A DNA stretch of 37,056 nucleotides, taken from assembly GCA_003254885.1 (NCBI GenBank), contig QANT01001255.1, positions 1 through 37,056 on the forward strand, given 5' to 3'. The notes beneath the pieces were generated by a model. The model worked only from the letters and a program-made list of their open reading frames with translations, made no database searches and was not told the DNA's origin. A program made the position numbers and the translations under genes. Of this stretch, positions 19,807 through 30,584 are shown in pieces (within the stretch, counting starts at the first letter, position 1; every line of letters begins with the position of its first letter). This DNA comes from Purshia tridentata (Eukaryota > Streptophyta > Magnoliopsida > Rosales > Rosaceae).

Positions 19807-22800
19807 TCAAACTTGCCAATGAGATAACCTCCTCATCATTAGAACCTTCCTCCTCTCCATCAAACTATTCCTCCTCTCAATCAAACCTTTCTCTTCTTCA
19901 TCAAATTCCCTGGTTTCTTGGGCATGCAACAGGCACATTCCACACTTTTTTATGTTCACACTGTCGAGGATTACAGTTTGACCATTCTCATCTACGGCGG
20001 AAAAGTCAAAAGAGGCCATATCGTTTAAAGTAGTGGGCCCTTCATGTTCTTCTTTAAAACTTTCAAGATCCCAAGGGCAGTGATACCACACTAACACGTG
20101 GTCTGAACTGACAGTTCTCTCTTCAAAATTGTTCGAACCAACACCATCCAAATTAAAGGTGAGTTTGAGACTTTCACCATTGTTACCTTTAAAATGGGAT
20201 TTACATGTGAAATCAAATTTCGTAGAAGTAAAATTGTGGAATGCAACGACAGCACATAGCGCAAAACCCAAGAAGTTTGAATCAAACCAGTGTGAAGGAA
20301 GGTTGGTATTTACGGAGGAACCCTGAGTCTGATAGCTGAACCACTTCGGAATTTCATTTCCAGGACAACAGATACTAAGTCCAGGAGAACACATAATTCC
20401 AAGCGGTGCCTGCTGATCAGCCATTAATATGTTGCTCCGTGCATTCTGATCCAATTTTAGGCAATTAGAGAATAGAAGTGTGGCCAGACCGTGCGTGAGT
20501 GTAGTATTAGAACCAGACACTGTCTCCAGTGCTGTGCAGTCATGTGCGTCCAAATATTTCAGATTCAACGGGAGGTCTTGCAATTGTAAAGATCGAAGGC
20601 TCTTGCAATTGCTTATGTCTAAGGCCCTCAGCCAAACTTGTTTGATGTTTGCAGGTAAGCTCTCAATCTTGGTTCCACTTAGATTTAGTCTTTCTAATGA
20701 GGATAAGCTAATGAGGCCATCAGGCAATTTCTTAAGTCTCGAACAGCCCTCAAAGTTGAGATATGTAAGACCGTCTAAATTGTAGATGTTGTTTGGGACA
20801 GACTCAAGATTTCCGCACCTATCCATGCGTAATGCGTCAAGCCCATAAAGATTTCCAATGGATGAGGAGGATAGCTCTTTAACCGCTGTTCCACTTAAAT
20901 CAAGATGCTTCAAACATTCCATGGGCTCCAAGATTTCTGGGAAGCCTTCAAATTTAGAGCAGCCACTGAGATTAAGGCTATTAAGATATTTCAACTTAGA
21001 AAGGTTCGATGGCAGGCTCACAAGCCTTTCGCAATCTGTCAGATTAATTGAAACAAGACCAGAGAGAGACTCGAATATTGATGAGGGCACTACTTCTATT
21101 GCTGTCCCCCACAATTCTAAACTTGTTATATTCCTGGGAAGCTCTGAAACCTTGCCAAGAGATGAGCAGCCATACAGACTAAGGTCTTGGAGTTTATTTA
21201 GCTTACAAGTGCTACTTGGAAGATTCTTAAGCTCACAACACCAACTAAGACCCAAATACAGAAGTTCTTCACAAGACCAAACTGATGAAGGCAATTCCTC
21301 TATTGCAGTCCAACTTACATCTAACCTTTCAATATTGGTTGGTATCTCCGGAAGATGCTCAAGATTCAAGCAACCTCCCACATCCAGATTCTTAAGTTTG
21401 TCAAGTTTTTCAACATATGAAGGAATGCGAACCAAACTCGTACAGAAGCTAAGATCTATTGACTTCATATTTTGACACTCAGATAAATCCGGAACTTCAG
21501 TCAGCTGCTTAGAAGCATGAAGATTGATCTCTTTTAAGTTCCTAATATTCTGTAACAAATTAAAGAAAAATGGTAATTAAGATCGAATAACTCAGTGACA
21601 ATAACTCTCCACACTGCATATATATAATGTAACAAAGAACAAAATGAATCATACCTGGCCTTTATTCCAAAGTTTCTCGACTTGGCTATAGGGCATATGA
21701 AGCTCAACAAGATTGCACGGAGAAAATTTTGACGGCAATGATTTCAGTGGGAATCTATCCCAACGAAGATATGTAAGGGCATCAGGAAGGCACTGAAGAC
21801 CTTGATCAGGGACGCACATTCTAGAGCCACCACCAGAGTCATACAATTTTAGCATTTTTAGATTATACATCGTTTTGAAGACTTTATGACCCAAGTGTAC
21901 CTCTTCAATCTTGGTCATGTCTAATAATATTGCTTCAACGTTTTCAGTTCCCTGAAAATCAAAAGCAAAGTATATATAAATGAGCATACAATATAAAATA
22001 AATAAATAAATTACTCCGTACCAAATTTGTAGAAATTTGTATCTTCGTTATTGAAAGTGTGCTTTTTTATGCAAGTTAAATTCAAGCAAATTTTCAAGAA
22101 AGGCAAAGGCATGCATGTGGCACTTACTATCTTATTTTGAAGTACACGACAGGCATCCTCAGGAGTCCAAATTATACTGCGTTCTCCAAGCTTATCCTCA
22201 CGAACAATTTCCCAACCCATTTTTTGTATCAAATCATGCATTTGTATGCAGTCATTTGTTACTGATATGAGAGACATATCAATGAGAACTCTAATTCCCG
22301 AAACCGCAAAGAAACCACATAAATCTAACATTTTTTTTGTGTGATCTATATTCTCCCCTTTATATAAACACGCAATATGCAGAAATATCTTCTTCTCGTC
22401 TTGATCTAATCGATCATAACTTATTCTCAGCACTTTCATAATATCCAAGTTAGAATATTTTCTCAGTTTACTCAATTCACATTCCCATTCTTCTTTGTTG
22501 TTACAGTGAAGGAATGAGGAGCCCAAAACTTTAAGAGCTAATGGAATGCCGTTAGCATAAGCTACCACCATTCTTGACAACTCTCTATAATTTGTGATTG
22601 TAGAGTTATTTCTGAAAGCTTTCAAATGAAAGAGATGAAGTGATTCATCAAAATTTAATCCCTTAACCTCATAGATCATATCAACTCTTTTATTAAGTAG
22701 ACGCTTATCTCTTGTAGTTATAATTATTCTACTTCCAGTGCCCAACTGTTCTTTAGCTAGATCATGATGATCTCCAGCTAAAGATCCTAATTGATTTAAA

Positions 22801-23912
22801 TTGTTCACATCATCAAGAACAATGAGGGCCTTTGTACGACGAAGCCTCTCTCTAACAAAAGATGATCCTATAGAGGGAGTGGCAATATTTATAGATGTTT
22901 CCTTTAGTAACGCACCAAGAAGTTCATTTCGCAAATGAATTAGTGACTCATAATTCTCTGATTTTTCCCTAACATTTGCAAGAAAGCAGCAAGCATCAAA
23001 TTTGGAATAGAGTTTGTTATATACAGCATCAGCAAGGGTGGTCTTGCCAATACCACCCATGCCCCAAATGCCTACAGTGCGAACATCAAGTGAGTCAATG
23101 CACAATAACGCTTCAATATTCTCAATGTGTTTTTTAATTCCAACCAAACCCTTTAAATCACATGACGATTCACGATTCAATTTTGTCAAAATATCTTTGA
23201 TAACTATCTCAACTAATTCGGACTCGGGCCTGACATATAAGAAGGAAAGGAAAAATCATAGTTAGTAAGAGTATATACATCTCGCAAATAATAACCTTCT
23301 CTCAATCAAATTAAAAATCACAAGTAGAAATTAATAGAGTTACCTAATATTTTCAGAAGCAAAACCAGATAGATTGGCTGCTTTTGTCAAAGCATCCTTC
23401 CACTTGCGCAGAATGTCATTGTCCTTGTCCTTGAAACGTTGTTCAAGTTGAGCAAATGCAAGCGCATAACTCCCCTCCTGTTTCCTTACATGCGATGGAT
23501 CGATGCCGCAAAAAACAGGTATAACAAACTGTCCATATCTTTCCCTGCACCAGAGTATATGGACAAGTTCATCTAAGCACCATGTGGAAGAAGCATAGTT
23601 TTTTGAGAAAATGATCACCGAAAGCTTCGATTGCTTTATTGCTTCAATTAGGGCTGGTGAAATTTCATTTCCTCTCTCAAGTCTGTTATCTATGTAGGTG
23701 TCGACTTTCCTGTCACGCAACGCTTTATGAAGATGACTGGTAAAATAGTCACGGGTGTCCACACCTCTGAAACTAAGAAAGACATCATACTTTTCTTGTG
23801 GGTGGGGGATAGCAGAAGAAGAAGACACCATATTCATCAACTGCTTCCTTGGGACAGAATCCGTATTCATCATCAAACGCTTTGTTTTAGAAGAAGAAGA
23901 AGAAGATGCCAT
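19807..23912 (-). CDS. TIR-NBS-LRR (TNL) disease-resistance protein, four exons
   Basis: Exons by splice signals and frame: 23,912-23,344; 23,229-22,128; 21,951-21,655; 21,549-19,807, joined in phase to 1,236 codons with no internal stop. TIR (about residues 41-185): YDVFLSFRGVDTRDYFTSHL, and CLDEL with the putative NADase glutamate at E115. NB-ARC: P-loop GMGGIGKTT (246-254), kinase-2 ALIVLDDVN (324-332), RNBS-B GSRIIITTRDKR (355-366), GLPL as GIPLAL (417-422), RNBS-D FLHIACLY, MHD as MHDL (520-523). The third exon starts GTENVEAI and holds the first LRRs (LPDALTYLRWDRFPLKSLP). The last exon has about 15 LRRs with TAIEELPSS-type units, then a post-LRR C-JID-like domain (CCPGNEIPKWFSYQTQGSSV) and a basic tail. 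TNLs are intracellular receptors that bind pathogen effectors and signal through TIR NADase products via EDS1 and helper NLRs. Effector specificity cannot be read from the sequence. The ATG sits in a GAATATGGC context. Confidence 0.95.
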
Positions 23913-24009
23913 ATTCTAAAAACACAAGTAGATGGTTTGGTTAGAAGCAGGACACTTCCAAGCAGCAGATAGAAGAAGAATTAAGCAGCAGGTACTAATC
24001 CATATTTAT

Positions 24010-24020
24010 TATTTATAAAC
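24010..24020 (-). promoter_or_regulatory. Possible TATA box of the TNL gene
   Basis: The minus-strand GTTTATAAATAA lies about 100 bp upstream of the TNL start codon, leaving room for a short 5' leader. A W-box core (TTGAC) is present near 24,281 on the plus strand; WRKY factors bind such sites at many defence genes. Both are motif matches only. Confidence 0.35.
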
Positions 24021-24700
24021 ACGCAAATAATCCTCCTATACAATAAATCGTAATTGACGATATAGATATTATGCATACATATATATTTATATATTCGGAA
24101 TGAGAAATGTAGGCAATAAGTTAGAAATTACCTCCATGCAGAGGAAACAAGTTACGGAGAGATCAATTAAGATATAATTATATGACTTTTTTGAGAAATG
24201 CAACTGAAGCTTCCACTTTAGGACCTCACTTGTAATTAATTAATTAACCTTCTATTCTAAACTTAATATTCACTCACTTCGTTGACTTGGGCTGTTTGTT
24301 GTAGTCTTGTAGATGACTACAAAATGTTTCATATGGTGGTTGTGATTGTGCTAGGAAGCTTGGTGGCCTAATTTTTAATTACTTTCTGTTTTTCTTGTTT
24401 GATTAACAACTTAAACAAAGGCATATGCATTCTGCAGCTGGCCATTATTATTGACCCAGCAAATTAATAGATGATTACATGATATAATCATATGTGAAAA
24501 GATGTTGTAAAAATATAAGTGTATATGCATGTCTGTTACATATTCAAATTTTTTTCACAAATTAACGTAATAAATTTTCGGGAGACTTATAGACAGGGAC
24601 GGAGCAAGGAATTTGTGTAAAGATTTTTTTTGATAAGCTCATTTAAGCATTTTTACTGTTCATTAAGCTCAAACACGGAAACACATAACCCTACTGGCCC
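24021..24700. other. TNL upstream region, no gene
   Basis: AT-rich intergenic DNA. A GACAGGGACGGAGCAAGGAA motif near 24,593 resembles termini of some common plant repeats, but I could not find a matching second end. Confidence 0.4.
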
Positions 24701-24718
24701 ACTATTTAAAAATCAAAT

Positions 24719-24800
24719 GCTACAGTAACGGCTACAGTACCAGCGTTACTGTAGCAACGTTAGTATAGCGCACTAATCAGATGCTACTGTATCGCCCTAC
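24719..24800. repeat. CTACAGTA-rich inverted repeats
   Basis: GCTACAGTAAC (24,719-24,729) and GTTACTGTAGC (24,745-24,755) are perfect 11-bp inverted repeats with a 15-bp loop. Further GCTACAGTA, GCTACTGTA and CTACAGTA motifs follow to about 24,800. The motif is the same as that of the hairpin units at 24,990-25,145, so the two are probably parts of one repeat element. Confidence 0.7.
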
Positions 24801-24989
24801 AGTACTTTTGTGACTATCTAACAATAACAATTCTTACTTTACCCAAAAAATAAAATAAAAAATTAAGCAACTTATATATATTTTACAACATTTTTTTGTA
24901 AAAACACAAAAAATAGCTAAAAACAAAACAAATGAAGCTCTCTCTTTTTTCTTTTTTTTTTATATATATTTAGAGTATTTGTCATTTTC

Positions 24990-25145
24990 ATTGTTACTGT
25001 CGTACAGTAGCAATCATCATATTGTTATTGTCATACAATAGCAATCACCCTATTGTTACTGTCTAACAGTAGCAATCATCATATTATTATTGTCATACAG
25101 TAGCAATCACCATATTATTACTGTCTAACAGTAGCAATCACCCTA
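24990..25145. repeat. Five-unit 31-bp tandem array of small hairpins
   Basis: Five units start at 24,990, 25,021, 25,052, 25,083 and 25,114, exactly 31 bp apart. Each has the form ATT[G/A]TTA[C/T]TGT, a 3-nt loop, ACA[G/A]TAGCAAT, then a short ATCA-rich spacer. The arms pair over 11 bp with one or two non-Watson-Crick positions. In the second unit C-to-T in the left arm is matched by G-to-A in the right arm, keeping the pair. Function unknown; it may be a subterminal array of an unrecognised transposon. Confidence 0.85.
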
Positions 25146-26150
25146 TTAATCATGTGTTGTTATTTAGAATCCAACACTTACAAATTGAACATGCACATAC
25201 ACGTACACAACATAGATCTCGACAAGGAATTATTACATATACATATGAAGCGATAGCCAAAGCCAACAAAAATCATTACATATACAATGGCTATGCAAGC
25301 CCCAGCAGCAGTAGAAAGGATCAAGTTTGCATATGTTCCTATAGATTTAGCACTACTTTTTTTTTTTTTCCAGATGTAGTCTTTTGAAGTAGCCATACCT
25401 ATAAAAGTAAACAAACTGAGCACTAAAGTAGTTCAGGTTTTTTGTTTCTAAACCCTGATACAGTGAAAGAACCTAGCGTGTGGATATTACTTCCCAAAGC
25501 ACATTTGAAATGTTCCTATAAAAGCCAAAACCAGTGAAACTTGGTCTATTAGATACCAAATTACAGCCGATGACTTAAACAATTTAACAAAAGCTATTGT
25601 CTCCCAGTAGTTAGCAAAAATATTAATTGAACCAGAAAGAATCATGGGGAACTATGCAGAAAGCTTTAGATATGCACATATCTTCATCAAAATACGTGAC
25701 CAAATGCACCATCCAAAAATTACTTAACTGCATTTATTACATATAACCATGAAAACCTATATATATATGCACATTAATGCAAAGAAATGGCAAAAGACCT
25801 ACCACCCAACCAGAATCTTGCAAAGTAGGACCTCCTGCGTTCACTTACTTAATCAACATTTCAAAGGAACCAAATTGATTTTCAATTGCCGATTCTAACA
25901 AAACCTTTGGAGGCTCCCCACCTCCTTCCTAGTTCCTACCCATTACATTTCATCATTCACTAAACAAAAAAATCTCAAAAATTGTGAGGAAAAAGAAACT
26001 TACTTAAAGAGAGGTCAGATTTTTCTAGAAATAGAGTGGTTTATATGACCTTCAACATAAGAAACATAAATAAATAAATAGATATTGATATAATTAATAA
26101 AAAATAAACCAAAATCAAAGACAAGATTGAGTAACTTAAGAACGAACCTC
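25146..26150. other. Intergenic stretch, no supported gene
   Basis: A minus-strand open frame at 25,423-25,178 includes a hydrophobic run (NLILSTAAGACIAIVYVMIF) after [15 protein letters not shown], so a small membrane protein exon is conceivable. It contains a poly-A-encoded lysine run, has no flanking splice signal I trust and I recognise no homologue. The rest is AT-rich non-coding DNA. Confidence 0.35.
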
Positions 26151-26600
26151 CCCCGCCGCCGATTCGCCGTCGTGGCTGGATGGATGGGCAATTGGAAGGT
26201 ACCTTCCTGTTCAAAATGATGAGAGGAACAAAACTCGATAGGTTTGGTGCCTCGTTGTGATCGAAAGAAGTAGATCACCACTGGAGTTGACTATCGGCTT
26301 TTGCGTGGATCTGTCCCCATCGGTGGATGGATAGACGATCAGAGACCATGAGAAGGAAGAGAAGGAAGAGGCAAGCACGGGGAGGTGGATCTCACCGCCA
26401 TCCATGGCTGACGACGATGCGAGAAGAGGGAGAATGAGAAATGAGAGAATGTGCGTGAATGAGGAGAGAAAAGTGAAAGAAATCAGAGAGTGAGTGGGAA
26501 AGAGACAGAAAGATAAACGGAGTTGTGCAAGAAAATTAAAATGTGGACCGGACAAAATAAAATGTGGGTCGAATCTAATCTAAGTGGACCAACTGGGAAG
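26151..26600 (-). other. CT-rich leader-like segment with possible first exon
   Basis: On the minus strand a CT-rich leader runs into an ATG at 26,405-26,403 in a CCATGGATGG context. The frame MDGGEIHLPVLASSFSSFSW follows, and a possible donor lies at GGGGGAG|GTTCGTT near 26,150. The protein piece DGGEIHLPVLAS resembles DGGDFYLPKLAS encoded in the leader of LTR B (about 1,539-1,574). It may therefore be transposon leader sequence rather than a host exon. No downstream exon is recognised. Confidence 0.35.
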
Positions 26601-26726
26601 CTCAATAAAAAAGTAGACTTTAGACGTATTAGGTGGCTCAAACTGGAGTTATTAGTAATTATCTCATTTGTGTATAGGGCTTAAAAAAAAAAAACTTTCA
26701 ATAAGCTTAATTAGCAATGTATGAAT

Positions 26727-26750
26727 AAATAAATAAATAAATAAAAAGGT
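26727..26750. repeat. (AATA)n microsatellite
   Basis: About five AATA units. From here to 27,256 the DNA is AT-rich intergenic with nothing recognised. Confidence 0.85.
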
Positions 26751-27256
26751 GATTTGCACCCCACTTTTCTCTATGTGCACTCCTTTTATTTTTAAAAATT
26801 GTTTTATTATATTTTATTACTTTTATTTTCGAATTATACCCTTATAACTGTGGACTTTCAATTTTTTTTTAATTTTCATTAAAGATGTTTTTATTATTTA
26901 TTCTTTTAACATGTTTAATCTTCTATGATCGTCAAATGACTCAAACCTTTTCCCTCTCTGTCTCTTTCTATATTCCTACTTGCTGCATTAAATTCCTCTA
27001 CAATGCAATTGAGGTATAAAGGAAATTCTCTTGTTACACCAAACTTCAAGCCAGCAAGGAGGCCAAGCCAAGAATGGGACCACTTCTATTGTGATGCCTC
27101 CACTCTTGTTCTTGATCAAAGGCTAAATTGAAATATAAAGATGCTGCCACCCCAAGGTTCTTCTCACTGAAGCTCAAAGGCAAATGGGTCTTCCAAGCAA
27201 AATGTGTCTAGAAAAACTCAAGTGAAAATTTGATGGGTTTCTTTTCTAAGTTAAAT

Positions 27257-27581
27257 GCCCATTAAAAATATTTAAGCGTGTTAGTTATTAAATAATTGAT
27301 ACACAATATTTAGTTGGCACATAACTAAATTCAGTTGCCCATTATAAAAAAATAATGTGTCATTTAACAAATAAATTATACAAAAAGTATTAATGGGCAT
27401 CATTCAAATCCTAAATCTCAAATCTCAAATCATCTCTTGCCCATTAAAAAAAAAAATGTGTCAAGTAAGAAGTGATTGATTAAAAACAATTAGTGGGCAT
27501 ATAACCAAATTCACATTAGCCCATTGAAAATAATAACATGTGTCATTTAACATATAAATGATACAAAATTAACTAATGGGC
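27257..27581. repeat. Four about 62-bp modules, each bounded by GCCCATT...AATGGGC
   Basis: Modules at 27,257-27,318, 27,337-27,398, 27,439-27,498 and 27,519-27,581 each open with GCCCATT and close with its complement (AATGGGC; degraded to GTTGGC in the first and AGTGGGC in the third). They share an inner block (AATGTGTCATTTAACA..TAAAT.ATACAAAA) in the same orientation. Starts are 80, 102 and 80 bp apart. They look like a tandem array of tiny inverted-repeat units. No coding potential. Confidence 0.82.
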
Positions 27582-27589
27582 ACATTTCC

Positions 27590-27626
27590 TCCAAATTCCA
27601 ATTCCAAATTCCAAATTCCAAATTCA
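27590..27626. repeat. AAATTCC short tandem repeat
   Basis: Four to five imperfect CCAAATT/CCAATT units directly after the module array. Confidence 0.8.
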
Positions 27627-27849
27627 TTCTCTCAATTGGTGCAAAACCAAATCTCTTAAATCCAAGTCCCAAATTTAACTCCAAAATGGCACAAAGCCAA
27701 CCAAGTCAAATTCCTAAATAAACTACATCCGGTTTGATCCCGTTAAGGATATATATGCAGGCAACCTATATTTAAATTGAGGTGCAATATAAATCAAATC
27801 AAATTCGTCCAAATTTCTCATAAATTAATTTCATACTCAACCCCATCAA

Positions 27850-27976
27850 AAGGCCTGTACAAATGGTGTACAAACGATAGATAGGTTGTGGACAAACCAA
27901 AGACAGTATATTCCTGCAACACAAGTTAACGTGTCCACCATTTGTCCACTAACTGTACACCATTTGTACAGGCCTT
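27850..27976. mobile_element. Foldback/MITE-like element with perfect 23-bp arms
   Basis: AAGGCCTGTACAAATGGTGT plus ACA at 27,850-27,872 is the exact reverse complement of 27,954-27,976. The 81-bp centre also holds a weaker inner pair (GGACAAA and TTTGTCC). The whole is 127 bp. No target duplication was found at the edges, so it is called on structure alone. A minus-strand open frame crossing it is not a gene. Confidence 0.75.
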
Positions 27977-27979
27977 GTA

Positions 27980-28905
27980 AACAAGCAGTACAAATAGACC
28001 CAACTCCTTCAAAATATGTATTCTCCCTTTTATAAAGACACAAAACACACAATAGTGAAAAAAAAAAAAGAAAAAAAAAATTTGAAAGAAAATATTTCCA
28101 TCTCATAAGACATACCCTGGTAATTCTTTATTAAAACATCATGGGAGAAAACATGAACTCAATAATGGCTTCATCACTATCTGCACATCTATAAATGGCT
28201 CAATTAATTGCCACATTCCAGCAAGCATATGGGGAGGTAAGGTTAAGAATATCTAAGAAAATATATATAATAAAAAAAGCCTCAAACCAACTTAACCCCA
28301 TCCAATTCTTTGCCACTTTTCTGTCCATTACAAAATCGATCTATCTGTGCTTGTAGAAGGCAAAGACAAGATAAGTATCAGTGGCTCTGAAGAAATGTCT
28401 TCTGCATATAATCCTATGTCACATTGGAGTCATGTATGTACGTGTTTGTTGCATGGTTCTGGAACTTCTAGTCTTTGCAATCACCCCCAAAATAGAAAAT
28501 TTGAAGATTTTCATGGGAGTTAAACAATAAATAGATATAAACTCGCCTGCAAATTCTCGGCATTCATCAATTCATGTCGGTCTTAATTGCTTCTAATTTC
28601 GGCCACATGAGAAGGATAAAGGAATTAGTGAGAAAATCATCTCTCATCCAGAAGCGGAGGCCACCCTTAACCATGTATTATAGACTCCATAATCTACCAC
28701 TCTGTCCGTAAAACAAGATAATATTACAAACTAATAGAATACTAAAAGAAGTATTGCATCTGCAATCTACACTATAATAAAGAAAACTCATTTTGCCAAC
28801 AAAAATATATGAAATACCAAATATAACCTTTATCACTTAAAAAGAAAATTAATAATATATTTAAAGAGTAAGGATAGTATGGTAATCTTCTAACCGACCA
28901 TTTTA
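27980..28905. other. Intergenic stretch, nothing firm
   Basis: AT-rich with an A-run near 28,060. A TCTACACTATAATAAAG motif at about 28,765 resembles the TC-start of some plant Helitrons, but no CTRR-plus-hairpin 3' end was located. No gene supported. Confidence 0.4.
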
Positions 28906-28906
28906 T

Positions 28907-28985
28907 CATCCCACACCATACTTTTTTTTGAAGAGAATCATCCCACACCATACTTTTTTTTGAAGAGAATCATCCCACACCATAT
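28907..28985. repeat. 32-bp tandem repeat
   Basis: CATCCCACACCATACTTTTT starts at 28,907, 28,939 and 28,971, 32 bp apart; the third copy is partial and diverges after CATATTTTTT. Confidence 0.9.
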
Positions 28986-28989
28986 TTTT

Positions 28990-30045
28990 TCTCGCCCTTT
29001 TGTAACTTCCATCACAATACAGTAACTATCATCCCAAAGCACATGCATTGCATGCGTGTGATGCATCAAGGATAGATAAATAAAAATGTGAGTGGAATTC
29101 TATTATCATTTTCATTAATATTTGGTTGAACAGAAAAACATAAAATTGATGTACTGCCATAGGACAGCCCTAATTTTTAGGTTGCCTACAATAATTGAGT
29201 TGGGCTTCAGGGTGTAAAATTCAAGGTTTGGGATTGATAAATCTAAGAAAATTAGAGCAAGCCATGCAGATACAGACAAGGAATAGAATACATTCCTTTT
29301 CTAAACTTGACTTTGAGTCCAATCTCGTGAACTAATTAGTATTTGTCCGCTCATGAAGCTGTGATGCTATTTCTCATATCCAACGCCTAGGCTATCCCCA
29401 TAATTCCTAGTTAGTTAAAAACCAGTACTTCTCGCTGGCCACCTGAAATGTTGACTATATGTTTACAGTCATTGCTAGTTTAATTGTCACCTACTCAAGT
29501 AAACAATGAAAACATAAATTCAAATTAAGCTTTTCCGACTCACACCAAAGGCCCAAAACCCTTAAATATCCATAGCCAAGCATCATTTATCTAGTCACTG
29601 TTTAATCTGGTAGTTCCTACCCAATACTATATCAGTGAGTGAGTTACACAAATATAGTATAAACATATTTTTGGGGAAAAATACAATGACCCAGCAAAAG
29701 AGTGAGTTTTCGGTTCAAATTGTCAAAAGAACCACTGCTGAAGTATAAATAGACCAGTTAATAAATACAAATAACGAATTGTGTTAACAAAAGACCAACC
29801 CACATGGTAAGTATATATAAGGCACGTACAAAATATGACTATTTATAACTAGGCAAAAATAATCAATTAGGGAGATTACAGAAAAAATTAATTGCTCTCA
29901 AGTTTTAGGCCAATCTTTAACTAGTAAAATAAACCCACGCAAACAAGAGTTTAAAAATACTGTAAGCAATCTACTTGCCTGATGAATATACCTAATATTA
30001 TAGCCAGAATATATTATATTCTTAAATCAATCCCCTTTTCAGTTT
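28990..30045. other. Intergenic stretch, no supported gene
   Basis: AT-rich and without coding features. If VPS36 has a further 3' exon it should lie here or just right of the TRIM, on the minus strand; I looked for one and did not find a convincing candidate. Confidence 0.5.
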
Positions 30046-30050
30046 CTTAT

Positions 30051-30364
30051 TGTTAGCTTGATATATATGGTCAGCTCATTCCCAAGCGGCTAAGCTTTTG
30101 AGGTTTAGTGATTGTCAAATATGGTATCAAAGCATTGATTGCAAGAGGACTAGGTTTGAAACCTCCAATCCCCATTCCCCACTTCTTTGATGATTTGCAA
30201 GGTGTAGGGTGGGGCTGCACCTATGTCTCTCTCTTTCTACTTGCACTTCTCTGCCTCTTTACGTGCAGGATGGGACTACACGTGAGGGAGGATAGTAGCT
30301 TGATATACACTATAGGATTATTCCCTAACAGCTTAAACCTCTAGGATCCTGTGGTGGTCTAACA
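30051..30364 (+). mobile_element. TRIM (miniature LTR retroelement)
   Basis: It is flanked by a perfect 5-bp TSD CTTAT (30,046-30,050 and 30,365-30,369) and runs TGTTAGCTTG...GGTCTAACA. The left terminal repeat (30,051-about 30,117) is followed by TGGTATCAAAGC (30,122-30,133), a near-perfect initiator-Met tRNA primer-binding site. A purine tract GTGAGGGAGGA precedes the right terminal repeat (about 30,293-30,364; shared AGCTTGATATA, CCCxAxCxGCT). At 314 bp with no coding sequence this fits a TRIM. The terminal repeats have diverged strongly, so it is old. An open frame through it is not a gene. Confidence 0.8.
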
Positions 30365-30584
30365 CTTATTACCATCGGCTTCACTACCAAAGAAGTATTG
30401 CTGTAGTGGCTGATCTATTGATAATGACTATTCAATGATGCTTGGATTTTAAAATGAATCACTGATGAGACACAGTAGATAAGGTCTGACAAACAAGTCC
30501 CAGCAAGAGCAGTGTGGAGTGTAGACAATGACATCACATAATGAAAAAAAATCAAGCTGCCAATATCAAAATAGAACCTTTTAC

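Noticed and set aside
20480..21475. Plus-strand open frames opposite the LRR exon
   Set aside because: Shadows of the antisense TNL coding sequence; no motif or splice support.
22011..22127. Continuation of the NB-ARC exon past 22,128 to a stop
   Set aside because: A strong GTAAGT donor at 22,127 and an in-phase exon at 21,951 give the standard TNL structure; the read-through lacks family similarity.
27846..28106. Minus-strand 86-codon open frame
   Set aside because: Crosses the foldback element and a poly-A run; the repeated Cys/Val stretch comes from the inverted arms.
28764..28790. Helitron 5' end
   Set aside because: Only a TC...AATAAAG-like start is seen; no CTRR end with hairpin was found.
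30108..30344. 78-codon plus-strand open frame
   Set aside because: Lies across the TRIM between its terminal repeats; no protein similarity and the element has its own full explanation.
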